Assembly: GCA_017960065.1 (NCBI GenBank)
Contig: JAGCZK010000120.1
Location: 1-5,265 of the forward strand
Source: Paludibacteraceae bacterium
GTDB lineage: Bacteria; Bacteroidota; Bacteroidia; Bacteroidales; Paludibacteraceae
Direction: 5' to 3'
DNA length: 5,265 bases
Shown: positions 1-5,265 of the stretch, piece after piece
How the letters are laid out: the number at the start of each line of letters is the position of its first letter
Position numbering within the stretch: position 1 is the stretch's first letter
Position numbers and translations under genes: made by a program
The notes under the pieces: generated by a model
Told to the model about the DNA's origin: nothing
Databases searched by the model: none
What the model saw: only the letters and a program-made list of their open reading frames with translations

Positions 1-107
1 AATGCTCCAACTGCGGACACATTGTGGTTGGCAAATCCGCTCCAGAGATTTGCCCCGTCTGCGACCATCCGCAAGCCTACTTCCAGGTCAAGGCTGAGAA
101 TTATTGA
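1..107 (+). CDS. rbr: Rubrerythrin, C-terminal fragment (5' end outside window)
   Basis: Only the last 34 codons are present, reading from base 3 to a TGA at 105-107. They encode a rubredoxin-like domain: a CSNC pair at the very start, a CPVC pair about 16 residues later, then the ending DHPQAYFQVKAENY. The two CxxC pairs bind one iron, and the CPVC-x-HP-x-AYF pattern is typical of the rubrerythrin C-terminus. Rubrerythrins use an N-terminal di-iron domain, not visible here, to reduce peroxide in the cytoplasm of anaerobes, with electrons passing through this rubredoxin domain. The gene converges on the tRNA-Lys gene and shares its terminator. Other proteins with a terminal rubredoxin-like domain cannot be fully excluded without the upstream part. 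Confidence 0.88.
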   Translation, partial: CSNCGHIVVGKSAPEICPVCDHPQAYFQVKAENY

Positions 108-126
108 GCCGTCATTGGCTGTGTGA

Positions 127-171
127 AAACGAAAAAAGACTTCCGATAAAATCGGAAGTCTTTTTTCGTTT
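127..171. terminator. Bidirectional intrinsic terminator between rubrerythrin and tRNA-Lys
   Basis: A perfect 21-bp inverted repeat (127-147 and 151-171) surrounds a 3-base loop AAA. The core stem is GACTTCCGAT/ATCGGAAGTC, flanked by an A-tract on the left and a T-tract (TTTTTTCGTTT) on the right, so both strands give a hairpin followed by a U-rich run. On the plus strand it ends the rubrerythrin transcript 19 bases after the stop codon. On the minus strand it begins at the last base of the tRNA-Lys CCA end. Confidence 0.93.
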
Positions 172-246
172 GGTGACCCCGGAGGGGCTCGAACCCTCGA
201 CCCACTGATTAAGAGTCAGTTGCTCTACCAACTGAGCTACGGAGTC
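171..246 (-). tRNA. tRNA-Lys (anticodon CUU)
   Basis: On the minus strand the 76 bases fold as a complete cloverleaf. The acceptor stem GACTCCG pairs with CGGGGTC (one G-U). The D arm is GCTC/GAGC around AGTTGGTA. The anticodon stem ACTGA/TCAGT holds the loop CTCTTAA, giving anticodon CTT (plus-strand 211-213). The variable loop has 5 bases, and the T arm GAGGG/CCCTC holds TTCGAGC. The discriminator base is A, as expected for lysine, and the CCA end is encoded (171-173). It decodes AAG. A promoter box lies just upstream, so it is probably transcribed alone with a leader of only about 5-7 bases. Confidence 0.97.
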
Positions 247-256
247 AAACGCAGTG

Positions 257-264
257 CAAAGGTA
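257..264 (-). promoter_or_regulatory. Promoter -7 box of tRNA-Lys (TACCTTTG)
   Basis: The minus strand reads TACCTTTG, matching the Bacteroidota -7 consensus TAnnTTTG. Transcription would start about 4-6 bases after the box, which places it a few bases before the mature tRNA 5' end at 246. No convincing TTTG/TTG -33 element lies at the usual distance; the region there is A/T-rich (ATTTTC followed by an A-tract). The same eight bases are found upstream of the transketolase gene. Confidence 0.72.
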
Positions 265-265
265 G

Positions 266-305
266 CAAGTTTTTTTGAAAATCATGCACTTTGCACAAGT
301 TTTTT
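266..305. repeat. Short direct repeat pair upstream of the tRNA-Lys promoter
   Basis: The ten bases CAAGTTTTTT occur at 266-275 and again at 296-305, exactly 30 bp apart. An inverted pair, GTGCAAAG at 254-261 and CTTTGCAC at 289-296, overlaps the same region and includes part of the -7 box. The repeats could be binding sites or upstream A-tract elements for the strong tRNA promoter. They could also be chance in an A/T-rich gap. Confidence 0.35.
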
Positions 306-310
306 AAGCG

Positions 311-337
311 AAAAATCCAGGCTTTCGCCCGATTTTT
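311..337 (-). terminator. Intrinsic terminator of transketolase
   Basis: On the minus strand a six-pair stem (TCGGGC with GCCTGG, including two G-U pairs) is closed by a GAAA tetraloop. After one A-A mismatch it extends through four more A-T pairs, so an A-tract precedes it and TTTTT follows it. The hairpin begins at the first base of the transketolase stop codon, leaving no 3' untranslated spacer. Confidence 0.75.
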
Positions 338-2370
338 CACGACAAACGCAAATAGCGCAAAATTTCTTTGGACACCTGCTCGGCCGTATATCCGAATTTT
401 TCGTCCAGCACGGTATAGGGAGCCGAATATCCGAAGTGGTCCAAACCGAAGACCATCCCCGAAGCGCCGACCATGCGTTGGAATACGATGGGCAGACCGG
501 CGGTCAGACCGAAACGGGGCACCGACTCATCGACAACCGATTGGCGATAGGCGGCATCCTGTGCAAAGAAGAGGCCTTCGGACGGCGCCGATACAATGCG
601 GATTTTGAGCTGGTGGTCCTTTTCGAGCAAGGTGGCCGCTTCGAACAGGGTCGAAACTTCCGAACCGCTTGCAATCAAAATCACGTCGGGCTTACCGGCA
701 CAATCCTTGGCGATATAGGCACCACGCTTGGCCCCTTCGGCCTCGGCGTAGGCTTGCGGACGGAAGTCCTTGATATTCTGGCGCGAAAGAATCAGTGCGG
801 TCGGCGAATCGGTATTGGCCAAGGCCATTTCCCAGGCGACAGTGGTTTCCACACTGTCGGCGGGCCGCAACACCAGCATCGAGTTTTTGCCCTTGTGGTT
901 CTTCAGCAGCTCCATCAGACGCACCTGCATCTCTTGTTCGATGGGCTGGTGTGTCGGCCCGTCTTCGCCGACCCGGAACGCATCGTGCGACCAAACGTAG
1001 ATGACCTGCTGACGCATCAGCGCCGACATACGGAAGGCCGGTTTCATGTAATCGGAGAACACGAAGAAGGTTCCGCAAACCGGAACTACACCACCGTGCA
1101 AGGCCATACCGTTCATGATACAAGCCATGGTCAGCTCGCTGACACCGGCGTGCAAAAAGCCGCCGGAAAAGTCGCCACGGACAAACGGTTTCGAATTTTT
1201 GAGGAAGCCGTCAGTTTTGTCGGAGCTCGACAAGTCGGCCGACGACACAATCATGTTTTCAATCTTTTCTGAGAACACCGACAGCATCGCCCCCGACGCC
1301 GAACGGGTCGCCTGATTGCTCTTCTGGCTGATGGCCGAAAAATCAATCGGGGCAAACTGTTTGCTGTAGAAGGCGTGGAACTTGCGGGCCAGTTCGGGAT
1401 TTTGCATTTCCCACTGAGCGGCCAACGCGCGACGCTCGGCGACCAGTTTGCGCAAAGCGGCCTTGCGGGCCTCGTACAAGTCTTTCACTTCAGGGAATAT
1501 CTGGAAGGGTTTTTGCGGGTCGCCTCCCAAGGCTTCAATTGTTTTTTCGATGCAGACACCCGCTTTCGACAAGGGCTGTCCGTGCGTCGAAACCAGGTTC
1601 TCGCAACTGCTGCCGTCGGCGGCCAGAGCGCCTTTGCCCATCCGGGTGTGGCCGATGATCAGGGTCGGCTTTTCGTTTTGGGCGTTGGCCTTTTTGAGGG
1701 CCTCGCGAATCTGGTTGACGTCGTTGCCGTCGATATCGATCACCAGCCACCCCCACGCTTGGTATTTCTTGGCGGTGTCTTCGGTGGTCACTTCATCGAC
1801 AAAGGTCGAAAGCTGGACGTTGTTGGCGTCGAAGAACAAAATGAGATTGCTCAGGCCCAGAGTGCCGGCGATGCGGCCCGCGCCTTGCGAAATTTCTTCC
1901 TGAATGCCGCCGTCCGAAATATAGGCGTAGGTTTTGTGAGCGGTCCATTCGCCAAAACGGCTGGCCATAAAACGCTCCACAATGGCAGCGCCGACGGCCA
2001 TGGTATGTCCCTGTCCGAGCGGACCCGAGGTGTTTTCGACCCCATGAACAAAATCCACTTCGGGATGGCCCGGAGTGATGCTGCCCCATTGGCGGAACTG
2101 CTGGATGTCTTCCATCGAGTATTTACCCATCAGGGCCAGCGTACTGTACAACATCGGCGACATGTGCCCCGGATCGAGGAAAAAGCGGTCGCGGTTCTCC
2201 CACTCGGGATTTTCGGGATCGAACACCAAAAATTCGGAATAGAGCACATTGATAAAATCGGCTCCTCCCATTGCGCCACCGGGGTGCCCCGAATTGGCCT
2301 TTTCGACCATAGCCGCCGACAGACTGCGGATGTTGTCGGCCGCGCGGTTCATGAGTTGTACGTCAGTCAT
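337..2370 (-). CDS. tkt: Transketolase
   Basis: This cytoplasmic thiamine-diphosphate enzyme moves two-carbon units between sugar phosphates in the non-oxidative pentose phosphate pathway. The 677 residues match the usual full length (about 660-680). Visible family motifs, with E. coli equivalents recalled from knowledge: SGHPGG (27-32, His29), GH (68-69), TPGHPE (99-104, His102), GPLGQG (116-121), the cofactor motif around Asp153 to Asn183, THG with His263, RSAS with Arg356, the catalytic Glu412 in GVSEL, GEDGPTHQ (468-475, Asp470 and His474), and SRQN with Arg530. The first Gly of the cofactor GDG motif is Ser152 here. The ATG start gives the normal N-terminus; upstream are only a weak AAGA purine run and a clear promoter. 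It lies downstream of the envelope operon on the same strand, but appears to be transcribed separately. Confidence 0.97.
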   Translation of the reverse strand: MTDVQLMNRAADNIRSLSAAMVEKANSGHPGGAMGGADFINVLYSEFLVFDPENPEWENRDRFFLDPGHMSPMLYSTLALMGKYSMEDIQQFRQWGSITPGHPEVDFVHGVENTSGPLGQGHTMAVGAAIVERFMASRFGEWTAHKTYAYISDGGIQEEISQGAGRIAGTLGLSNLILFFDANNVQLSTFVDEVTTEDTAKKYQAWGWLVIDIDGNDVNQIREALKKANAQNEKPTLIIGHTRMGKGALAADGSSCENLVSTHGQPLSKAGVCIEKTIEALGGDPQKPFQIFPEVKDLYEARKAALRKLVAERRALAAQWEMQNPELARKFHAFYSKQFAPIDFSAISQKSNQATRSASGAMLSVFSEKIENMIVSSADLSSSDKTDGFLKNSKPFVRGDFSGGFLHAGVSELTMACIMNGMALHGGVVPVCGTFFVFSDYMKPAFRMSALMRQQVIYVWSHDAFRVGEDGPTHQPIEQEMQVRLMELLKNHKGKNSMLVLRPADSVETTVAWEMALANTDSPTALILSRQNIKDFRPQAYAEAEGAKRGAYIAKDCAGKPDVILIASGSEVSTLFEAATLLEKDHQLKIRIVSAPSEGLFFAQDAAYRQSVVDESVPRFGLTAGLPIVFQRMVGASGMVFGLDHFGYSAPYTVLDEKFGYTAEQVSKEILRYLRLS

Positions 2371-2374
2371 TCTT

Positions 2375-2396
2375 GCAATCGATTTAAATCGACTGC
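2375..2396. promoter_or_regulatory. Near-perfect 22-bp palindrome at the transketolase transcription start
   Basis: A perfect 14-bp palindrome, TCGATTTAAATCGA, lies at 2379-2392. Past one mismatched pair it extends through three more matching pairs on each side, out to 2375 and 2396. It lies between the promoter -7 box and the start codon and covers the position where transcription should begin. It could be a repressor operator, a start-site element or a short hairpin in the leader RNA. No regulator binding this sequence is known to me. Confidence 0.5.
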
Positions 2397-2403
2397 AAAG
2401 GTA
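2396..2403 (-). promoter_or_regulatory. Promoter -7 box of transketolase (TACCTTTG)
   Basis: The minus strand reads TACCTTTGCA, a match to the Bacteroidota -7 consensus TAnnTTTG and identical to the tRNA-Lys box. It is 25 bases upstream of the transketolase ATG, leaving a leader of about 20 bases. A T-rich stretch (GGTTTTTC on the minus strand) lies roughly where a -33 element would be, but it is not a clean TTTG. Confidence 0.75.
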
Positions 2404-2519
2404 CGATTTTCACCTTATAAAGAAAAACCTTTGACCGATAATATTTTCAACAATCAGCCAAGAAAATTTCAACGCTGCTTGATTTTTACTTTTACCGCCG
2501 TATGAGAATTATTCTTTCT

Positions 2520-2536
2520 GATATGGAGGACATATC
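2520..2536 (-). other. Weak hairpin downstream of the envelope operon
   Basis: GATATG and CATATC form a 6-bp A/T-rich stem around a 5-base loop, 24 bases past the stop codon of the DUF6048-type gene. No T-run follows on either strand, so it is a poor intrinsic terminator. The rest of the 189-base gap (2371-2559) holds the transketolase promoter and A/T-rich sequence, with no other gene or convincing signal. Confidence 0.3.
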
Positions 2537-2559
2537 CACTTCCCAGACAATAAGCCTTT

Positions 2560-3300
2560 TCAGTACGGAATCTGATACGTGAGTGTGAGCGAGAGGCCGA
2601 AATTGGCCGTGGCGTCACTGTTTTTTCCGTATCCGGGGATATAAACCGGCACGCTGGTCCGCTCGGCATAATAATGCGGCATAAATTTGAGATGGGCGGC
2701 CAGACCGATGAGAAAATGCGGGCAGACCTCGGCCCGAATGGACAACACCCCTTCGATCCAGCCGGCGTCGCACACCTCTTCCTCTCCGTCGATCGTTCCC
2801 GACTCGCCCCAATAATCGCTGCCCCCTTCGGCCGAAGCCAATGCGTAGCGGGTGTGGGCATAGCCGTAACGCAGGCCCATGCACAGGCTGTGGTCGTATT
2901 TGCGCGTGGATTGGAAATTCATCAGATTGAAATCGGCACCCGCCCGGAAGAAAAATCCATTACTCTGATAATCAGCTATTTCGGGATCTTCATTCACGAG
3001 CTGCATGCCGAACTCCACTTTGGGGAACAAACGGTGCCACAGGCCCACATCGACCGACACCTCAAATTCGAAGCGGTTGCCGCAAACAGCCGTGTAAATC
3101 GGGTTGTAGATATCCAGATTCAGGTACGTTCCCTGATAGACCTTGGCCTTGGGATTCTTCGGTTCGGCCGCAGGCTCGGCCACGGGTTCGGGCTTCGCAT
3201 CCGACACCACCTCCGATTCCGTTACCTGCACGGCCTCCTGGGCACTGACCGTCATCGCCAACACCAGCCCCACCAACAGGCTACCAAGATATTTGAACAT
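2560..3300 (-). CDS. DUF6048-type outer-membrane beta-barrel-like protein
   Basis: The 246-residue product starts with a clear signal peptide, MFKYLGSLLVGLVLAMTVSAQ, with cleavage likely after SA or SAQ. A flexible acidic and proline-rich linker follows (about 22-50, with KPEPVAEPAAEP). From about 55 on there are alternating polar/hydrophobic strands rich in Gly, Tyr and Phe (GLRYGYAHTRY at 142-152), ending FGLSLTLTYQIPY, an aromatic terminal strand typical of outer-membrane barrels. The resemblance to DUF6048 is from memory. Two ATG codons compete. The one at 3300 is preferred because GGAG sits 6 bases before it and the signal peptide begins cleanly there; the other, at 3312, adds MEKC. Either way the start lies inside the preceding lipoprotein gene, so translation is probably coupled. 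Function is unknown; it is last in the operon. Confidence 0.85.
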   Translation of the reverse strand: MFKYLGSLLVGLVLAMTVSAQEAVQVTESEVVSDAKPEPVAEPAAEPKNPKAKVYQGTYLNLDIYNPIYTAVCGNRFEFEVSVDVGLWHRLFPKVEFGMQLVNEDPEIADYQSNGFFFRAGADFNLMNFQSTRKYDHSLCMGLRYGYAHTRYALASAEGGSDYWGESGTIDGEEEVCDAGWIEGVLSIRAEVCPHFLIGLAAHLKFMPHYYAERTSVPVYIPGYGKNSDATANFGLSLTLTYQIPY

Positions 3301-3850
3301 GCACTTCTCCATTGGTATTGCTGATATTGGTGTTCAGGATTTCGGTCTGACAGCTGACCGATTCGGTACCGAAACTGACCTCCGACAGGCGGTGGGCCAC
3401 CCCACAACCGCATTCGGGGCTGATGTATTGGGCCACTTGGCTGTGGCGGACCGTCAGACGGCATTGGGTGACGGGTATCACCATGCTGGTGTCCACCTGC
3501 ATGACTTGAATGGAATCGCTGTTTTCGTCGAGCTCCCAGACATAGGTGGTGTCCACCACCATTTCGGGTTTGGCGAAGAAACTGTCGCGCAGGCTGACCA
3601 AAAAGCAGGTTTCGTCGCCCAACTGCTTGAGCGGCAGATAGCACTTCGAGGCCGAGCTGCTGTACAAGACCGAATCGGCACCTTCGCCCACCACCTCGGT
3701 CAGCACCACCGTGCGGTCTTTCCCTGTCTGTGCATTGACAAACGACACGCCCATGAGCGACTGCTTGGGCAGATAACAGTCGTCGCTACAAGCACTTAGC
3801 CCGGCAAACAGGACGATCAGTCCGACGATATGTACAACCGGATGTTTCAA
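3281..3850 (-). CDS. DUF6452-type lipoprotein, TTG start
   Basis: The 189-residue product begins with a lipoprotein signal peptide whose hydrophobic core (HIVGLIVLFAGLSA) ends in the lipobox LSAC, so Cys21 should be lipidated. It is followed by SDD, similar to the surface-export signal described for Bacteroidota lipoproteins. Seven further cysteines (25, 70, 82, 130, 147, 149, 167) suggest periplasmic or surface disulfides. The motif SPECGCG at 145-151 and the hydrophobic C-terminus recall DUF6452; this assignment is from memory. No ATG precedes the signal peptide in frame. The only sensible start is TTG at 3850, overlapping the previous stop as TTGA, so translation is probably coupled. The 3' end overlaps the next gene by 20 bases. 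Function is unknown. Confidence 0.85.
   Translation of the reverse strand: MKHPVVHIVGLIVLFAGLSACSDDCYLPKQSLMGVSFVNAQTGKDRTVVLTEVVGEGADSVLYSSSASKCYLPLKQLGDETCFLVSLRDSFFAKPEMVVDTTYVWELDENSDSIQVMQVDTSMVIPVTQCRLTVRHSQVAQYISPECGCGVAHRLSEVSFGTESVSCQTEILNTNISNTNGEVHVQISW
3304..3310 (-). promoter_or_regulatory. Ribosome binding site deciding the DUF6048-type start
   Basis: The minus strand reads GGAGAAG, with GGAG ending 6 bases before the ATG at 3298-3300. Strong Shine-Dalgarno sequences are uncommon in this phylum, so its good placement favours the downstream ATG over the one at 3310-3312. The motif is built from the codons of that upstream ATG and the two that follow it. Confidence 0.55.
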
Positions 3851-4374
3851 GCCGAAAAGTATTGTTGCACCTCGTGTTTCAAAAACGAAACGGCCACCGC
3901 CGTCGGCGACTCCTGCGAAGCTTCGTAGGTAGCCAGGATGGTTTTGGCCAGATCCATCGACGAATTGGTCGGCGGCACGGTAGCCGCACAGGCATTGATC
4001 AGTTGCACGATGCTCTCCTTGGCGTTTTTGACCATGGTCCAGGCCTCGTCGCTCACATACACCTGCTGCGACACGTTGTGTTCGTATTCGGCGCGCACCA
4101 TGGTGAGCAGGGCCGCATGAAACTGCACCGAGGTCTGCGAATTGTCTTGCAGACGCACGAGCATCGATTCGGGGCTGATCCGTTCCAAAAACAGCACCAA
4201 CCGTTCGTAGGCCGTAAAGCGGATCGGCGTGGCGGTTTTCTGGTTTTCGCGGAACAGGTGGTAACGGCGGCGCTTGTCATCTTCGGCCGACTGGCGCGAC
4301 AGCATCCACACCACCACGCCCACGACAATCAGAGTGGGCAGGATAAACTCGAGTATTCTCCAAAAAGTTTCCAT
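3847..4374 (-). CDS. Conserved single-pass membrane protein of unknown function (DUF7935-like)
   Basis: The 175-residue product has one N-terminal transmembrane segment (about 7-26, LEFILPTLIVVGVVVWML), then a charged stretch (SAEDDKRRRYHLFRENQK) and a soluble, mostly helical cytoplasmic domain. The segment TPIRFTAYERLVLFLERISPESMLVRL (49-75) recalls a family widespread in Bacteroidota, which I tentatively equate with DUF7935; no function is known to me. The positive charges after the segment suggest an N-out, C-in arrangement. The ATG start is 2 bases after the glycosyltransferase stop, and its own stop overlaps the lipoprotein start, so it is an internal operon gene. Confidence 0.85.
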   Translation of the reverse strand: METFWRILEFILPTLIVVGVVVWMLSRQSAEDDKRRRYHLFRENQKTATPIRFTAYERLVLFLERISPESMLVRLQDNSQTSVQFHAALLTMVRAEYEHNVSQQVYVSDEAWTMVKNAKESIVQLINACAATVPPTNSSMDLAKTILATYEASQESPTAVAVSFLKHEVQQYFSA

Positions 4375-4376
4375 AA

Positions 4377-5265
4377 TCAGTCTTTCAGGTTAATGGTTTC
4401 GGCAACGCCATACACGTTGCGCTCTTGCGACGAACGCGAAATGAGTTCGCCCAAGAAACCGGTGACAAAAAATTGGGTTCCAAGCACCATCGCCAGCAGG
4501 GCGAGGTAGAAATAGGGGCTGTCGGTGACGAGCGGGGCGCGCACCCCGGCCACAATGGCCGACAACTTGTTGGCGCCGACCACCACCACGGCAATGAAGC
4601 CGAGCAAAAACATCAGGCTGCCCCACACGCCGAAAAAGTGCATGGGCTTGACGCCGAATTTCGACAAGAACCACAAGGTAATCAAATCGAGGTAGCCGTT
4701 GACAAACCGGTTGAAGCCGAACTTGCTCACCCCAAACTTGCGGGCCTGGTGCTGCACCACCTTCTCGCCGATTTTGGTGAATCCGGCCGACTTGGCCAGA
4801 AACGGGATGTATCGGTGCATTTCGCCATAGACTTCGATGTTCTTCACCACTTCGAGCCGGTAGGCCTTGAGGCCGCAATTGAAGTCGTGCAGGTTGTGGA
4901 TACCCGACACCCGGCGGGCGGTGGCGTTGAAGAGCTTGCTCGGCAGGTTTTTGGTCAGCTTCGGGTCGTAACGCTTTTGTTTCCAGCCAGATACCAGGTC
5001 GTACCCCTCTTCGGTGATCATCTTGTACAGAGCTGGAATTTCGTCGGGACTGTCTTGCAAATCGGCATCCATGGTAATCACCACATCGCCCTGCGCCGCC
5101 TTGAACCCGTGGTACAGGGCGGGCGACTTGCCGTAATTGCGGCGGAAACGGATGCCTTTCACTTCGGGATTCGCCTCCGACAACTGGCGGATCACCTGCC
5201 ACGAATCGTCGGTACTGCCGTCGTTCACAAAGATAATCTCGTACGAATAGCCTTCGGCATCGGCC
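4377..5265 (-). CDS. Family 2 glycosyltransferase, DPM1/GtrB/ArnC type (5' end outside window)
   Basis: The reading frame stays open to the right edge, giving 295 visible residues and lacking perhaps 25-35 at the N-terminus. The GTG at 5226-5228 is an internal Val of VNDGSTD, not a start. Visible motifs: VNDGSTD (13-19, nucleotide binding), RRNYGKSPAL (41-50), DADLQD (66-71, metal and nucleotide-sugar binding), GWKQKRYD (93-100) and ARKFGVSKFGF (174-184), the juxtamembrane segment seen in polyprenyl-phosphate glycosyltransferases. Two transmembrane segments follow (about 208-230 and 250-272). Such enzymes transfer a sugar from a nucleotide donor to undecaprenyl phosphate on the cytoplasmic face for use in envelope glycans. 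Donor and product cannot be told from sequence. It is the first visible gene of the operon. Confidence 0.93.
   Translation of the reverse strand, partial: ADAEGYSYEIIFVNDGSTDDSWQVIRQLSEANPEVKGIRFRRNYGKSPALYHGFKAAQGDVVITMDADLQDSPDEIPALYKMITEEGYDLVSGWKQKRYDPKLTKNLPSKLFNATARRVSGIHNLHDFNCGLKAYRLEVVKNIEVYGEMHRYIPFLAKSAGFTKIGEKVVQHQARKFGVSKFGFNRFVNGYLDLITLWFLSKFGVKPMHFFGVWGSLMFLLGFIAVVVVGANKLSAIVAGVRAPLVTDSPYFYLALLAMVLGTQFFVTGFLGELISRSSQERNVYGVAETINLKD

Noticed and set aside
220..1272. Long open frame on the plus strand (350 codons) opposite transketolase, beginning inside the tRNA gene
   Set aside because: It is antisense to a clear full-length transketolase, shows no recognisable domain, and starts within the tRNA. 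Open antisense frames are expected from GC-rich codon use.
2430..2446. Sigma70-like TTGACC and GATAAT on the plus strand
   Set aside because: The two elements are nearly adjacent rather than about 17 bases apart, no plus-strand gene follows, and this phylum uses a different promoter consensus.
1375..2505. Second long plus-strand open frame (376 codons) opposite the transketolase N-terminal half
   Set aside because: It mirrors transketolase codons in the opposite frame. It has no ribosome binding site, and its C-terminal part runs through the promoter region without any domain-like sequence.
2505..2517. Small palindrome AGAATTATTCT as a terminator or operator
   Set aside because: The stem is only 5 bp of A/T-rich sequence with no T-run or nearby start; it is easily explained by chance.
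2674..3324. Plus-strand open frame of 216 codons opposite the DUF6048-type gene, and similar ones at 3143-3799 and 3862-4509
   Set aside because: These are His- and Gln-rich antisense shadows of genes with real signal peptides, lipobox or membrane segments on the minus strand.
4390..5202. Minus-strand open frame of 270 codons overlapping the glycosyltransferase in another frame
   Set aside because: The other frame carries the glycosyltransferase motifs VNDGSTD and DADLQD and two membrane segments. This one is Arg/Pro/Gly-rich without motifs.
5226..5228. GTG as the start codon of the glycosyltransferase
   Set aside because: The frame continues upstream to the window edge with typical family residues (YEIIF), and the GTG codes for the Val of the VNDGS strand.

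Overview
The window looks like a piece of a Bacteroidota chromosome, most likely Bacteroidales. Two promoter boxes have the Bacteroidota form TAnnTTTG (both read TACCTTTG), Shine-Dalgarno sequences are mostly weak, and three of the genes resemble protein families I know only from this phylum. Base composition is moderately GC-rich and uniform. I see no insertion sequence, phage gene, CRISPR array or sign of recent transfer.

Left end (1-340). The last codons of a plus-strand rubrerythrin gene, with its rubredoxin-like zinc/iron Cys pairs, end at 107. A long perfect inverted repeat (127-171) follows and serves as a two-way terminator. Its right edge touches the encoded CCA end of a minus-strand tRNA-Lys(CUU) gene. 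The tRNA has its own promoter at 257-264, and just beyond it is the terminator of the next minus-strand gene.

Centre (337-2403). A full-length transketolase on the minus strand has its own promoter. A near-perfect palindrome lies at the predicted transcription start.

Right side (2560-5265). Four minus-strand genes are packed with gaps or overlaps of a few bases. In transcription order they are: a polyprenyl-phosphate-type family 2 glycosyltransferase (5' end outside the window), a single-pass membrane protein of unknown function, a lipoprotein of the DUF6452 type that starts at TTG, and an outer-membrane beta-barrel-like protein of the DUF6048 type. The tight coupling suggests one transcript and an envelope-related role. 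That role is an inference; none of the three small proteins has a function I can name.

Most of the window is ordinary housekeeping sequence. The most interesting part is the uncharacterised envelope operon. Smaller points of interest are the palindrome at the transketolase start site, the Ser replacing the first Gly of the transketolase GDG motif, and a possible surface-export signal on the lipoprotein.
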